Shown here: positions 1-27,700 of the stretch, piece by piece
Layout: every line of letters begins with the position of its first letter
Position numbering within the stretch: the first letter of the stretch is position 1
NCBI GenBank assembly: GCA_943735955.1
Contig: OX030965.1
Span: 7,172,306 to 7,236,305 of the forward strand
Direction: 5' to 3'
DNA length: 64,000 nucleotides
DNA from: Piscicola geometra
Taxonomy: Eukaryota > Annelida > Clitellata > Hirudinida > Piscicolidae
Translations under genes and position numbers: made by a program
Notes under the pieces: generated by a model
Databases searched by the model: none
Told to the model about the DNA's origin: nothing
The model's input: only the letters and a program-made list of their open reading frames with translations

Positions 1-621
1 GCTCAAAAAATATAATTTTAAAAATGCCATAAAAACTATATTCTAGTCTTGGCACAATCTTTTTAATTAAAATTTTACATATATTTATACTATAAATTTT
101 ATACTCAAAAATCATGCTTATACATTGATAGTATTTAAATAAATATAATTTTTTCTATTGCATCAAACGCTTTAGAATAGGGTGGTGAAGAAGGGGGAAA
201 ACAATTCATCTGAAAAAACTTCAAACCTAATTGAGAATGTCTCCAAAAGCCAAAAAAACCTACAGTCGACCCACTTCCATTACGAATCTGTCGCTATTAA
301 CCATTTAAAGGTCTCATTTAGGTCTATTAAATAAAAAATTAGCTTTTTTAATTTTAAATTTGAAAATAAACTTTTACATACATATTTTTTTCCTATTAAT
401 GAATATAATTTATCAACTATTTCAATGCCATTTTCCATTCACCAGTTAACAATCATTGGGAAGGAGTTCACCGATAGAACAAACAAGCTGCAACCCATCC
501 ACCAGCCACACCCCACCGACCCATCGACAACCTCATCCAAATGCCCACCACCAACAGCAACAACAACACAAGCAACAACCACCACTACTACAACAACATC
601 CTTTTATCTTCTGGTTACCAG
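1..621. other. AT-rich stretch before first recognised RhoGAP exon
   Basis: Mostly A/T-rich with no exon I can support. Positions 500-600 are a CCA/ACA-rich low-complexity stretch leading into the pyrimidine-rich acceptor just before 622. A short open frame begins at ATG 237, but it stops after 23 codons and has no donor in a suitable phase, so I do not call it. The 5' exons of the RhoGAP gene are probably further left. Confidence 0.5.
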
Positions 622-10321
<9,700 letters not shown>

Positions 10322-12140
10322 CGCGCAACTTTTTAATTTGTTATTTTCAAATTAATTATTTTAATTTATTGTTTTAAAATTATTAATTTTATTATTTATT
10401 TTAATAATTGTTTTAAAATTATTAATTTTATTATTTATTTTAATTTATTGTTTTAAAATTATTAATTTTATTATTTATTTTAATATATTGTTTTAAAATT
10501 ATTAATTTTATTATTTATTTTAATTTACTGTTTTAAAATTATTAATTTTATTATTTATTTATTTGATCAGTTTATTTTGTTAAATTATTTATTCCATTTC
10601 TATTTGTGACATTTTCTACGCCATTCTCTGACTCATTATAGCATGCTCTGGACTTAGCGATCCTGGGGGTCCTAAGGTCCAAACCAGTGAAGTAAACCCC
10701 TTCACTACCAAAAAGTGGGGGTCCGGACCCTCATGGTAATAGTAATAGTAGCAATATTACTATCATAACTATTACTAGTAGTACTATCATTAATAGTATT
10801 ATTAGAACTATTTATACTCGACAGTTCTGACTAAATTGTGTACTCAACGTGAATTAAACCATCGCAAGTTTACCCTTTTAGTTCGGCCCTCTAGACGGGC
10901 TTCTTTAAATTATATATTTGTATATATAGCATTTATTGTAGTAGTATTATCTTTTAAAATTATCTACAAACATTTTCTTCAAGTATAACTTATTTGAAAA
11001 ATCTTTTTCCACTTGTTTATAGCCTTCAGTGTAACTCCGTGTTTTTTTTCAAACTTTTCCTTTGATTTTCTAATTTAATTTTAAAAATTAATATCGATGA
11101 AAAGCCTTAAAATAATAGAAATACTTAATAATTATAATAATAATTACACATTTAAAGCCTTTTTACTGCCTCTTGCATGTGCATTAATTTATCAAATCTC
11201 TGCCTTTTCAAAACGTCAACTTCTTTATTTTCACATTTTAATTTCTAGAGAGCTTTATTTTGTGGAATGACTCACAGTGTATAAATTATTTAATCTCCAG
11301 AACTTTGCTGTATATCTCGAAGACTGTTCAAGCTGCAATTGTCATCGTCCATCCATACTCATCCTTCCATGTGCACTCTTACCATCACCATCATCATCTC
11401 CATCATTATCCTCATCGCCATCATCATCATCGCCACCATCACCACCACCAATGACCATTCACTGTGCCTTGTATCTGACAGGAATTCTTAGATCTAAAAA
11501 ATATATAATATTTGTAAAAGAAAAAGACACTTTAAAACTTTTCAAACATTTATATTTAATATAATAGTTATGATTTTGTTTGAATTTAAATTAAATTTTT
11601 TTGGTTGTTTATTCAAATCGATGATATTATTTTCTACGCGAAAAAGTTTTTTAAGGAATTTCGTGGTGAAGAATTTATAATTTATGAGAGTAATTGTAGA
11701 ATTCATTTGCATGGATCTGGCATGTGTGACAAAAAAAGATTTTTTGACTCCTGGTGATTTCGTATAAACAAACAAAAAAGTTGCTTATTAAAAAAGAAAC
11801 TATTTTGAAAATAAAGTTATAATTTTCTTCTAAATAAATCAAGTTTCAAAGAAAACATCTAAATTTGTTTAAAAGCTATAATTGCAATGATAATCTCTGA
11901 GCACTCGAGGATCGCAAGTTGTAGATAAGGGCTAACACTTCTCTGAGATTATTCAAATACCAGTGAAATGATCTAGACCCTCGAATACGTCATGTATAAA
12001 ATATATTGTATAATACATTTGGAAGGTACACAATGTGATATCACAAAACGATATCAGAGCAGAGGTTCAAAAGATTCACCTCAAAGTAAAGATTAACTGA
12101 TAAATCAAAATAATTAATAACTTGAATTTTTTAAAATAAA
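10322..12140. repeat. Gene-poor AT-rich stretch with 40-bp AT tandem repeat
   Basis: Positions 10335-10562 hold about five copies of a 40-bp AT-only unit just after the RhoGAP stop codon, presumably in its 3' UTR or flank. At 10640-10740 is a GC-richer island with a short perfect hairpin (AGTGAAG, 7-nt loop, CTTCACT). Positions 11370-11450 are CATC/CACC repeats. I see no gene. Confidence 0.6.
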
Positions 12141-12147
12141 TATATGA

Positions 12148-14523
12148 TAGAGTGCACCAGAGGCCTTCGGACCCATGGTTTGACCATGAGTGTCGCGCCT
12201 CTAAATGCCTTAAGAGAAGTCTTGAGAGAAGCTACAGTAAGTCAAAAAATGAGCAAGCACGTACTGCCTGGGTCAAGCAGTTGAAAGTTTACAAGAGTCT
12301 GTGCAGACGCAAGCGAGAGCAGTTCTGGAACTTGAAGCTTTCTCAGTCCAAAGGGAAGCCAGCTGACACCTGGAAACTCATCAATAGCATCGCGGGCAGA
12401 AGTAAGACGTCGTCAGTCTCAGGCATCAGTGCTGATGACTATCACGCACACCTCACAGAGAAAGTTGCGTCGGCGAGAAGGTCAATCAATGCCCAAGATG
12501 ATCCAACATTTTCATTCTGCGAGCACGGGCTCAGTTTGAATGGGTTCAGCATAGTCGACGAAGAAGAAGTAGTTAGGGCTATATATCTGGAATAATTGCT
12601 CCTTTTTTAGTGAGCTTATTCAACAGGTCTTTTTCGACAGGCAGGGTTCCGAAGTCTTTCAAGTCGGCCTACATCACGCCACTGCTCAAGAAGCCAAGTT
12701 TTAAACTCACTGAAACTTCGTCGTACAGGCCTATTTCAAACTTGAGGGTGTTGTCCAAACTCATGGAAAGATTAGTTCTCCACAGAGTAGTCAACTACCT
12801 CGCAGAATTTCATCTTTTCCCTCCCTTGCAGTCAGCCTACCGTCGTCATCATTCGACAGAAACTGCCATAACCAAAGTCTTTTCAGACATTGTTAGGGCA
12901 GCAGATGACGGTAAGCTTACATTGTTAGTTTTGCTTGATCTATCGGCAGCTTTCGATCTGGTAGATCACGCAACACTGCTCCGAAGACTGCACATCTCTA
13001 TGGTTTCTCTGACTTTGCGTTAGAATGGTTTAGGGACTACTTAAATGACAGATGTTTTGACATCCACTGTAGTGGGACAAAATCGACAATGTCGGTTTCC
13101 GCTGTAGGAGTCCCCCAAGGTTCAGTCCTTGGTCCTTTACTGTTCTCTTTGTACACTGGAGATTTGGAAAGAATTGCAGCTAGACATGAGCTCGCTTTTC
13201 ATCAGTACGCTGATGACACCCAGATTTACGGTCACTGCATTAAAGGTCATCAGGCTGACCTGCAAGAAAGGGTGTCATCATGCATTGATGAAATTGCTGC
13301 TTGGATGGGTGCCAATCCACTGAAAGTTAACTCCAGCAAAACTGAAGTTATCTGGCTCTCATCCCGTCGAAACTCTACTCACACTCCCAAAGATCCAGTA
13401 CGCATTTGTCAGAACGAGATAATTCCTTCCGATAGTGTCAGAAACCTAGGAGTTTATCTCGACAAAGACCTCACCATGACGACACACATTAACAAGATGA
13501 CTCAAACCTGCTTTGCTTCATTACGCCAAATACGATCCATAAGATGGTTATTGACCAAGGACTCACTGAGAACATTGGCTTCTGCTTTGGTTCTCAGTCG
13601 AATTGACTATGGCAATATCATTCTTACTGGGTCGCCAATGACGCAGCTGCAGAAAATTCAGTCTATAATCAACACCACAGCTAGGCTCATAACAGGTGCT
13701 AGAAAGTATGATCACATCAGCCCTGTTCTCAAGGAGCTTCACTGGCTCCGTGTTGAAAATAGAATTGAATACAAAAACATCTTGTTAATGCACAAGTGTC
13801 TGTCTAATGAGTGCCCAGATTATTTGTCGAGCAGCATTGTCATGAGAGCAAGTCTTCCCCAGAGGGAAAGACTCAGGTCTGCAAGGTCAAGAGATGTAGT
13901 TCCACAGAGCTACAAACTCAAGTATGCAGGTGCAAGAAGCTTTTTTGTTGCAGCGCCGACTCTTTGGAATAGTCTTCCCAATAGACTCAAATCCCCGAGC
14001 TCGACCGCGACATTCAGCCGTTCCCTGAAAACGTACTTGTTCGACCGATAACAATAACTTAAAAATTTAAAAATATACTGCTCATTTTTCATTAATCAAT
14101 TTCTTGCTTCCCAATTTCATTCTTCTTTTTTATATATTTATACTAATGGTCAATAATAAGTGTAAAATAAATAATAATAATAAATAATAAATAATCATAA
14201 TAACATAATATAGATATTTACTTTTTTTCTTCTTAAATTTATTGTTATTATCATTTCAGTTTCAATCTTTAAAAAAAAAAATATTTTGTCTATTTAAAAA
14301 ATATATATATGTATATATGTGTGTGTTTGTATGTATGTATATTTATGTATATATATATATAAATGATTTTATTGTTAAATTTCAATAACTTACTTGTCCT
14401 ATATTTTCCACTTATTCATCTATCATTAATATTATTTTCCATAACCAAGTGGTCTTGAAGCCCGTCCGGGTTTACGCCACGTTAATAATACTCGTCGTTG
14501 TATTGTATTGTATTGTATTGTAA
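12148..14523 (+). mobile_element. 5'-truncated CR1/L2-like LINE copy
   Basis: Non-LTR retrotransposon copy. It begins inside the linker between endonuclease and reverse transcriptase (PWFDHECRASK, then KGKPADTWKLINSIAG), so the endonuclease is missing. The reverse transcriptase and C-terminal region follow, then about 470 bp of non-coding 3' end that finishes with five tandem ATTGT units at 14497-14521. The 3' end (about 14447-14500) resembles the tail of the SINE near 32125. Truncation at the 5' end and a short tandem 3' tail are typical of target-primed LINE insertion. Confidence 0.85.
12152..14051 (+). pseudogene. Broken LINE reverse transcriptase
   Basis: Reverse transcriptase of a non-LTR element in three pieces lying in three frames: 12152-12595, 12610-13023 and 13089-14051, so the copy carries at least two frame breaks. 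Piece 2 has SYRPISNL, QSAYRRHHSTE and the motif A aspartate in LLDLSAAFD. Piece 3 has GVPQGSVLGPLLF and the catalytic YADD, then the usual CR1/L2 C-terminal block (HWLRVENRIEYK, APTLWNSLP, LKTYLFDR). This copy is not expected to be active. Confidence 0.85.
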
Positions 14524-15247
14524 TAAAAATATTTATTCTTATTATTATTACTATTACTAATTTAAACTAATGATATTATAAATAATTTGATAATATTAAT
14601 AAAAAATTAAATGAAAAGCTTATAATGATAATAATTATAAAACTTAACCGTTAATTCTTAACGGTAATGAAAGCAAAGTTCCGAGTTTGCAGGGAGTCAG
14701 GCGAGATAAGAGGACGGAAGGGTGTGTTGACACGCTGATATGCCTGCAGGAGAGGTACTCGAGAGTCAGTCGGTCTTCTTTGTGCCTTCTTGGTGATTGA
14801 TTGCATGATTTGTGCAGGACTGATTTGTGTGTGGTTTTGTGCGTGTGTGTGGGGGGGGGGGGGAGAGAGAGGGTTTTTGTGTGTTTTGTGTTTGTTTGTC
14901 TTCTTTTATTTGTCTATGATTTTTCTCGAAAAGTTATGATTTGCAGATAACAAATGAAAATAATCTTTTTGGAATAATTTTACACTTGAATTTTTATCCT
15001 GAGCAGAAAATAATTTTTGTTTGAAAACTTTTTATTGTATTTAAAGAGGTTTAAAAAATAAAAAGTTTTAATCTCATATTTTTAAACATTATTTTATAAA
15101 ACGTCTATACGCCAAATAATAGTTTCAGAGGCTCTCTGGGTTCAGACTGATAAGAAACCCTATATAATGCTTAGGCATTCACCCAAGAATCCCCTTTGAA
15201 ATATGTTTGATTTGTTTAATTTATTGAAAATATAATTTAATAAAACA
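14524..15247. other. Intergenic, one unexplained GC-richer patch
   Basis: AT-rich apart from 14665-14870. There a segment after TTTGCAG stays open for 35 codons and reaches a possible donor (GGTGATTG at about 14790). It could be an untranslated or unidentified exon of the downstream ETS gene; I find no recognisable protein motif. A GT/G-run sits at 14825-14865. Confidence 0.4.
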
Positions 15248-16425
15248 ATGAATACTCTAATTGAAGGAGTGTTTGATGGAAAAGACGCTGAAAAAGAAGT
15301 GGAAAAAATGGTCGAGAATGACGATTTTGAGAGAAATACGATATTAAGCAATAAAACATCAGGTTTTTATCAATTTTTTTTCTCATTAATAAAATAAATA
15401 AATAAATGTTTACGGAAATTGATATTTAAATAAATATTTAAACTACATTTTAAATGCATAAAGCTTGCGAACACGAGCTTCAGGACCAAGTGTACTTTAT
15501 CGACTCAACCACCACAAGCCTTGAACCTCCCTTTGAGAATAATGTCTTTTATAACAGAAACCAAAATATCCTATATATCCCAAGCAACATTTATCCGCAA
15601 AACTTCAGCCATCCATCCTATATTGATCCATCGATCCAGCACCAATTTACCTTGGATCCATCTCTGATCCATCCATCCAGCATCCATCCATCCAGCATCC
15701 ATCCATCCAGCATCCATCCATCCAACTCCTTTCCATCTTCCTTTTTCAGCAAATCCAACTCCTTTATGTTGCAGCATGCAAGTCCACAAGAGCCGACACA
15801 ACTCAACACTGCATCGTTCAACTACCAGCAAGATGATTTCTTCCACCACCAAACGTTCAATCACTCACCACTGCAGCAAGAACCTTTCACGACCATTCAA
15901 CAACCACAATATCATTTCTCTCCCAACCAAAGTGAAGGCCAAAACAAAATCTTCTCCAACTACCCCATACAACCGCAACTTTGTCCACTTTTCTCGATCA
16001 CCACACCACAAAATAGCAACGGCAATGCTCCGACTCAACTATGGCAATTTCTGCTTGATCTCCTAGACGACCGACACTTCAACGAACTTATCCGCTGGAC
16101 TGGCGATCAATGGGAGTTCAAGCTGCTCCAACCGGACAAAGTGGCTGACCTGTGGGGTCGCTACAAGAGTCGACCGTGCATGACCTACGAGAAACTGAGC
16201 CGAGGATTGAGGTACTATTACGATAAGAAAATCATCGAGAAGACCGCGGGAAAGAGGTATGTGTACAGGTTTGTGTGTGATGCGCAAAAGCTCATCCCGT
16301 CGCCCCTGCCCATCTCCATCATTCTCCTCTCAGCCTCTCAAAACAACAAGCATCCACCCTCAAACGACGCTCAGATTCAATTTTTTGACGGTAGTTTTGA
16401 TCTGGGTTACTTTGAAACGTTTTAA
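15248..16425 (+). CDS. ETS-domain transcription factor
   Basis: DNA-binding transcription factor of the ETS family acting in the nucleus on GGAA/T sites. The ETS domain is near the C terminus (residues about 195-279 counted from ATG 15454): [27 protein letters not shown], then the recognition helix [17 protein letters not shown] with both DNA-contacting arginines, and [10 protein letters not shown]. It is closest by eye to the ETS1/2 type. A second exon alone (15454-16425) is open, but a better model joins an upstream exon 15248-15362 to 15464-16425: donor and acceptor phases agree and it reads through with no break. The N-terminal half is Ser/Pro/Gln/His-rich and contains a coding repeat giving HPSSI copies. 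No Pointed domain is visible. The whole ETS domain lies in one exon. Confidence 0.85.
15660..15728 (+). repeat. Coding ATCCATCCAGC repeat in ETS gene
   Basis: Four tandem copies of a 12-bp unit encode repeated HPSS/I residues. The same CATC motif is common in the introns here, but at this point it is translated. Confidence 0.7.
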
Positions 16426-17158
16426 AGCTACTTTTGAACGACTTGAACTTTATTTCGACAATTGGAATACATTTTGATCACAAATATTAATAATTATTGT
16501 AAAAATGAAACAGAAAAAAATATCTATTCAATCCTTCAATAGAACATTCTTTTCACAAAACCCACGAATAAAAGTCCCAAAGTTTCACGCTATGAGTTCA
16601 CCACTGTTTCTGAATCTGACCTCCAATACCAGGTTTGGTTACCAAAGTTGTTACAGTGTTGCAAAAAGAGCGTGGTCAGGTTGTTAGTGATGCTCAAACA
16701 AAGCTGAGTGTTTGCCGCTTGGATCGTGTGGTTCTGTGAGAGTGGAGTGTGTATAAGATAGTTTGAATTCAACTCAATATGACTTCGATGTGAAATAAGA
16801 TAATTCTACGAGGCTTTACGAATAGAAATAACAAAAAATTGAAAAAATATTTTTGAGAAGAATTTGTTGAGAGATAAAGAAACAAATAAATAATTTTGTG
16901 TGTGACATTTAATCGACGTTGTCATAAGCCTTCCCAACACCCACCTCTTTGTGGTACACCCACTTTTTAGAAACACTCCTGCCAGCGCATGCTGAAATGC
17001 AGGGAATATCACCCTTGTAGTCTAAACATCTTGAAAATATTTTTCTAAATGTTATTTTTAACTTATAAAAAAAATTGAAATATATTTATAAATTGTAGAA
17101 AAAAACAAATTTTGAATAAATGTATGTATTTAAATATTTTATCTGCATATTGGAGTGC
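16426..17158. other. Convergent intergenic region between ETS and GALNT copy
   Basis: AT-rich. AATAAA-type signals follow the ETS stop on the + strand (for example near 16567). I see no exon. Confidence 0.5.
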
Positions 17159-21195
<4,037 letters not shown>

Positions 21196-21722
21196 TGTGT
21201 GCTTGAAACTTCTTAAACTTTCGAGTGGTTTGATAGGAGTTTTACTTACTAACCACGGTTGAGGTTAATAGGTGTGTTTGATTTGGTAGAATTCCTTATT
21301 TAGTTGATGAGTCCGTATGTGTTGATCAACACACACATGAGACGTAAGACGCAAAGAAAGTAAAAAACGAGAGAATATTCACAAGAAAGTAGCGTCAAAG
21401 ACATCTCAAACGCTGAAAATCATTTGCAACTTTTTACTTGGTTTTATTAAAAAAAGTCAAAAGTTCATTCGAAGGCATATGATCTATTCTTACCATGATC
21501 TGGTTGATAAGCCTTAATGCATACTTGTTTGGCTCATACCGTCCAACCATATCCAAAACCCATCTCTACACCGCATTACTTCTTCAACAAAAAGTCCCTC
21601 TCTATTCACCAACCATCCCACCCCCCTAATCACCATCACCAACATCATCAATACTATCATCTTCCTTCCCCTCCTCCTCTACACCACCACCATCATCCTC
21701 CTCCTCTTCTTCTTCCCCATCA
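21196..21722. other. Spacer between PPWD1 3' end and GALNT copy
   Basis: Both neighbours are on the minus strand. The spacer holds a short CACC/CATC-rich stretch (21600-21720) and otherwise ordinary sequence that should contain the promoter of the minus-strand GALNT gene. No exon is seen. Confidence 0.5.
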
Positions 21723-24700
21723 TTACTTGACACTGATGCTGACAATGGATACGTCATCGTAGGGTTTGTTATCTTTGGGGTTTGTCTTGGCGTTAGAAAT
21801 GTTCATCACCACCTGCATGCCACTCACCACCCTGCCGAACACTGTGTGCTTCTTGTCCAGCCAGGGCTGTGTGTGGTTGGGTGTGTGTGTGGTTGGGTGG
21901 GTGTGTGTGTGGGTGGGTGTTAGGTTGGGTGGGTGTGTGGTTGGGTGGTTGGGTGTGTGTGTGGTTGGGTGGGTGTGTGGTTGGGTGGGTGTGTGGTTGG
22001 GTGGGTGTGTGGCTGGGTGTGTGTGTGTGTGGGTGGGTGCGTGGTTGGGTGGGTGTGTGGTTGGGTGGGTCTGTGGTTGGGTGTGTGTGTGTGGGAATGT
22101 GGTGGGTGAGATAGTCAATGAGATGGTGGTGGAAGGGTAATTGGGAAAGATGTGTGAATAGATGAGTCGCCAAAAAACATAGAACCAAAAAAATCGATCT
22201 AAAAACTATCCAACCTCCCCAACCTTCCCCATCATCTGCCACCCTCTCCCCCCCCCCTTCCACCCCACCCCCAATCCCACCATCTCTCCCCCCTCACAGT
22301 AGGCACGACAGTGATGAAGAACTGAGACCCGTTGGTGTTGGGACCAGCGTTTGCCATGCTGACGGTGAAGGGTTGGTCGTGTCGCAGGGAGGGGTGGATT
22401 TCATCCTCAAACTCACCCCCCCAGATCGACTGACCCCCTGTTCCGTTGCCTGTGGTGGTGGGGGTGGGTGGGAGGGTGGGAGAGGTTGTGGTTGGGGTTA
22501 TGGAGTGGTATTATTGGTGGTGAAAGTTGAAATATTGCGAGATTTTAATTTTGCTTTCAAATTCATTGTGACTGAAGATTTTATTGAAAACGATAGAATC
22601 AATTTAAAAGTCGAAAAATACTCCCTCTAACTGATTCTGCCCCACAATCCAAATCTGACCACTTCCCATAACCCCTCCCCAACCCGAACCCAATCCCCTT
22701 CACGCACCCACAATCCACCTCCCACCTCCCGCCAAACGCACCACAGGGATCTCCGGTCTGTATCATGAAGCCCTTGATGACCCTGTGGATGATGTTGCCG
22801 TTGTAGTAGCCGTCCCTGCTGTGCACGCAGAAGTTCTCCACCGTTTTGGGACACCTGGCGAGTGAGTGGAAAGATTTTGGGAATTAAGGATGAGGGAGGG
22901 ATGATGGTGGTGATGAATGGAAAGTATTTGAATTTTTGGATGGTGGGATGAGGTGGATGATGATGGAGGTGATAATAGTGATGATGAGTGTGATGATGAT
23001 AATGATGATATTGATGATAATGATGGCGATGGCTAACTCTTTGGCGTAGAGTTTGATGTTGATGTCACCCATGGTGGTGTGGATGACTGCACTGTCGGCT
23101 ATGCGAGTGTACAAGATGTCCTGAGAGAGTGAGAGAGGGTGAGTGATAAAAAAGAATGAAAGGAGGGAAAAAGAGAGTGAGAAATAAGAGAAGAGGGAAA
23201 GAAAGAAAGACTAGGAAGGAAGAAAAGGGTAGATAGAAATAATGACGAGATGAAAAGTGGAATTTTAATTAAGTGGCCGATAGTAGCACCTCAGTGGCTG
23301 CAACCATTTCCTCTTTTGATGGCTTTTCGTTGAAGATGTCTCTGGTGGTTTCGCCATTGCTGTGCATGGGTGGGTGGAGGGAAAAGTGAGTGGATGGATG
23401 AAGAGTGGATGTTTGGATGAATGTGAGAATGAAGGGAGGATAGATGGACGAAATTATGATTGATAAAAGAATGAAATGATTAAGCATGAGATTGTAATCT
23501 AAAGTCACGAACAGCTTTTCATCTGGTTCTCGTCTGCTGAACAAATAAAACCTGGCGAATAAAAACAAACAAGATTTTTAAAATGTAAGAAACGGAGAAA
23601 AAAAATTGATTTATGTGGTGCAAAATGAGATTTTCAAAACAAGATTTGCAAGATGACAAAAAATAAAAACAAAGCAAAAAAAAGAAAAATAACTAAAGAC
23701 CTATTTTTTTTGAATGCAGTACAAAAGAGGGTTGGATCGGAGGTGGCTTCCTGTAGGTCGAAGGAGTCGTTGGCACTGTCCTCGGTCGAGAAGGCTGCCT
23801 TCACCTTGCTGGCCGTGCCTGAGTGAGGGAAGGGGAGGGTTGGAGAAAGATGGGATGGATGGAGTGGAAGGATGGAAGAGAAAGGGGAGGGAGGGTGGAG
23901 GGAGAGTAGAGAAAAAAGTGGAACAGAGAAAAAACTTTAATTAAAAAAATTAATTCCCAAACACAACAAACACCCATGCCAACCACAACAAACCACCACC
24001 CATGCCAACCACAACAAACCACCACCCATGCCAACCACAACAAACCACCACCCATGCCAACCAACCAACCAACAACCACCCTGGTACAACCAACCAAACC
24101 AAACAATCCTTGCCAACCAACCAACAACCACCCTTGCCAACCAACCAAATAACCACCCATGCCAACCAAACAACCAACCAACAACCACCCTTGCCAACAA
24201 ACCACCACCCATGCCAACCAAAAAAAACAACCAGCCAACCAACAACCACCTTTACCAACCAACCAAACAAACAAACAACCAAACACGACGAACCCTGGTA
24301 CAAGGCGAGCTGCAAGAACCTGAAGTTGTCGTTCTTGCCGATCAGCCTGCAGCACTTGTTCGTGTGCAGGTTCACCACTGTGGCGTGTAGCGTGGTGGTG
24401 ATGATGATGATGATGATGATGGCCTCTTAGAATAATAATAGTAATGATGATGATGATAATAATTATAATAGTAATAATAATAGCCATAAAAATAGGCATA
24501 ATAACAATATTAAGCCTATATTTGACCTACCTTTGATTCCAAGCATGGTGGAGTAGAGGATGAAGTTGTCGCTCTGATCAAAGACTGTGGTGTTCACAAT
24601 GAATAACTATTGTCATCACTATTATCACCACTATTATTATCACTATTATACTATTATTATCATTAAAAATGAAAAAATGTCTAAAAAAACAAATACAGAA

Positions 24701-27700
24701 TTTTTCAAAAATATAATAAAAGTTCCCATAACTATTCACCAAAAAAAACTCAATCGTAACTGAAAAAAAAGGGTAAAACCCAAAGGGTGAAAAGTGAACT
24801 GTACGCACTGATGCTGCATTGGTTGTATGAGTTTGACTTGTGGAGATCCTTCTCCACGGCCATCCTCTTGCTGAACTCCATGTTGGAGAGGTTGTGCTCA
24901 GTCTGTTTGGGATGGATGGGGATGGATGGGTGGATGTGATGGGTGGGATGGATGAATGGGTGGGTGGGTGTGTGAGTGGGTATATAGATAGGATTGATGA
25001 ATGGATTAATAGGTGGATAGATTTTAAAACACACAAAAAAATGGAAAAATTTTCTCCAATATTCATAATGAACATAATAATAATCATCATCATCACCATC
25101 ATCATCACCACCTGCTTCATCTCAGTGAACGTCTGCAAGCTCTCATCAATCACCTTCAGCAACTTCCCCGTCAGAAACTTGAAGAGCCTTACCTGTATCA
25201 TCATCATTACCATCATTACTATTATCATCATCATCATCACCATCCCGATCATCATCATCATTATCATCATAACCACCTTGCTATCATGGCAAATGGCGGC
25301 AAACCTAGTGCCGTCGTGGGAGATGCAGATGTCCAATGGCAGGGTCTTGCACTGGATGGAGAGGGTGGGTGGGTGGATTGAGAGGGTGGGTGGGTGGAGA
25401 GGGTGGGTGGATGAGGAGGGTGGGTGGATGAGGAGGGTGGGTGGATGAGGAGGGTGGGTGGGTGGGTGGAGAAGGTAGGTGGGTGGATGGGGAGAGTGGA
25501 TGGGTGGGTGGAGAGGGTGGGTGGGTGGGTGGAGAGGGTGGGTGGGTGGGTGGAGAGGGTGGGTGGGTGGGTGGAGAGGGTGGGTGGAGAAGGTAGGTGG
25601 GTGGATGGGGAGAGTGGATGGGTGGGTGGAGAGGGTGGGTGGGTGGGTGGAGAGGGTGGGTGGGTGGGTGGAGAGGGATGGTGGGTGGGTGGGTGGGTGG
25701 GAAGAGTGGGTGGGTGGGTGGAGAGGGTGGTTGGGTGGATGGAGATTTTGGAGAGGGTGGATGTGTGGTGGTAGCGATGGGTTGAATGAAGAGAAGAGTG
25801 GTTGTGATGAAATTGATTGATAATTATAATAATAAGAAATTAATTAATATTTGAAAAAAAACATATTTTAATAAATTAATCTTAAATAATATTTATTACA
25901 ATTAAATTAAATCAATAAAACCAATTAAACATTCAAAATCAAATCAGCGTCTTGATGGGCGACCTTGACAAACTCATAGAGGTCAGTTTCCATCTTGCTT
26001 CTCCACGACAGCCACTTGGGCGTGGTGGTGAAGTCCTGGGCCGCCCCCGCCCAGTACTCCACCACACCCGATTCGTCGACTGAGAGCGTCGTCTTGAAGG
26101 GAGCGTTGTACTGGTGGAGTGGGGGAGGTTGGGGGTGGGAGTGGTGGTGGAATGAGAGGGATGAGGGGTAAGAAGGAAGGAATGAAAGGGATGAGGGGTG
26201 AGAAGGAAGGAATGAAATGGAAGAGGGTAGGAGGAGGAATGAGAGGAAAGATTATGAAAACAAAATTAGGATTTCTAAATTAACCCATGCAACGATCCTT
26301 GCATCAATCCATTTACTAATCAATGCATCAATCCATTCATTAACCAAATCCATGCATCAATCAATTCATCTACCCATGCATCCAGCCACAAACCCTCATG
26401 AGAAAGACTGGCTTGTAATGCACATTCGTGAGTGAATGCATGCATTCGGCATTACCCCTGCTGTCGTACAGGTGGATGTGTGGAGTGTTCTTCTCTGCTC
26501 TGAATGGTGGAAGTCGTGGTGGTGGTGAATTGGGGTGAATTGTGGCCTGGGGGTTGAAAATCTCTGGAAAGAGAATGGTGTTAAAGCTTTATCGAAGTTA
26601 TTATCATCCTGACTGTTGTTTATTATTATTAATATTGTTATTATTATTATTGTTATTATTATTATCATCATCATCCCCATTATAATTTATATTCTATAAT
26701 AATGCTTATGTGAAATTGAAAGACGAACACAGCGATGATGGGAATAGAGTCTCCTGCATTGTACACCCAACAACAACACTTAGCCTCGTATGGAATCTTC
26801 AGCATGTTGATCATGTCTGTGTGGTGGTGGGTGTGAACAGGTGGGAATTATAGATCAGTGGTGGGGGGGGGGGATAATTGTGGAATGGTGGTGAGTGAGA
26901 AGGATTGTGGAATCAGCACCCCCTCACTCACCAAAGTTGACCACATCGTACACTTTGACCATACTATCGTCTGAAATGGTGGAGCAGTACTCACCATTAC
27001 TGCTCACTGCAAGGTCTGTTATGGCGTCTGGTGGTGGTGGAGGATGGTGGTGATGATAGTGATTTTGTTGATAATGGTGAAGATGATGGTGGTGATGATG
27101 ATGGTGATGACTAAAGCAAGCAGCAACGAACTGAGATGGCTGCGGTAGTGCTTGACAAACTCAATGCCTCCATCTTTGTGCTTCTTCCAGAACTTCAGGT
27201 GGCCATCGTTGCTCGTCGTGATCAGAAAACCGTCCCTGGAGAGATGGATGGGTGGATGGAGAAGTAAAAATAAAGATGGAAATTCATCATTAAAATGGAA
27301 ACAATTATTTAAAAAAAATTAAAAGTTGTGGTTGTGCTGTTTGAAATTTGATGGGTTATATGAAACTGAAATTATAATTAATGGAGCTTGTAATCTCAAA
27401 TTTTACTATATTTCATATTTATTGCGGTACTAATTCAACCAACGTACTTTCCAATTGCCACGAAATTGACGACATCTCTGTGCATGTAGCTGATCTCGTA
27501 ACAGTCAGCGCATGGCAGATTGTCCAGGTAAACCGACTCAAAAGGAAGTACTTTTGGAATTACGAGATTTTTTTATTTGAAGACTTATTTAAATTTATTT
27601 TTATTACAAGTTAATTTTTAATTTCAAGATTTCAAACTTAATTATTGAATGCATTACATATAATTTTGAGAATAGATCGAGTACTTTTTTGCTTTTTGTG

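Noticed and set aside
15660..15728. Regular spaced repeats considered as a CRISPR array
   Set aside because: Contiguous 12-bp units without spacers, in a eukaryotic coding exon; no array in the window has the repeat-spacer form.
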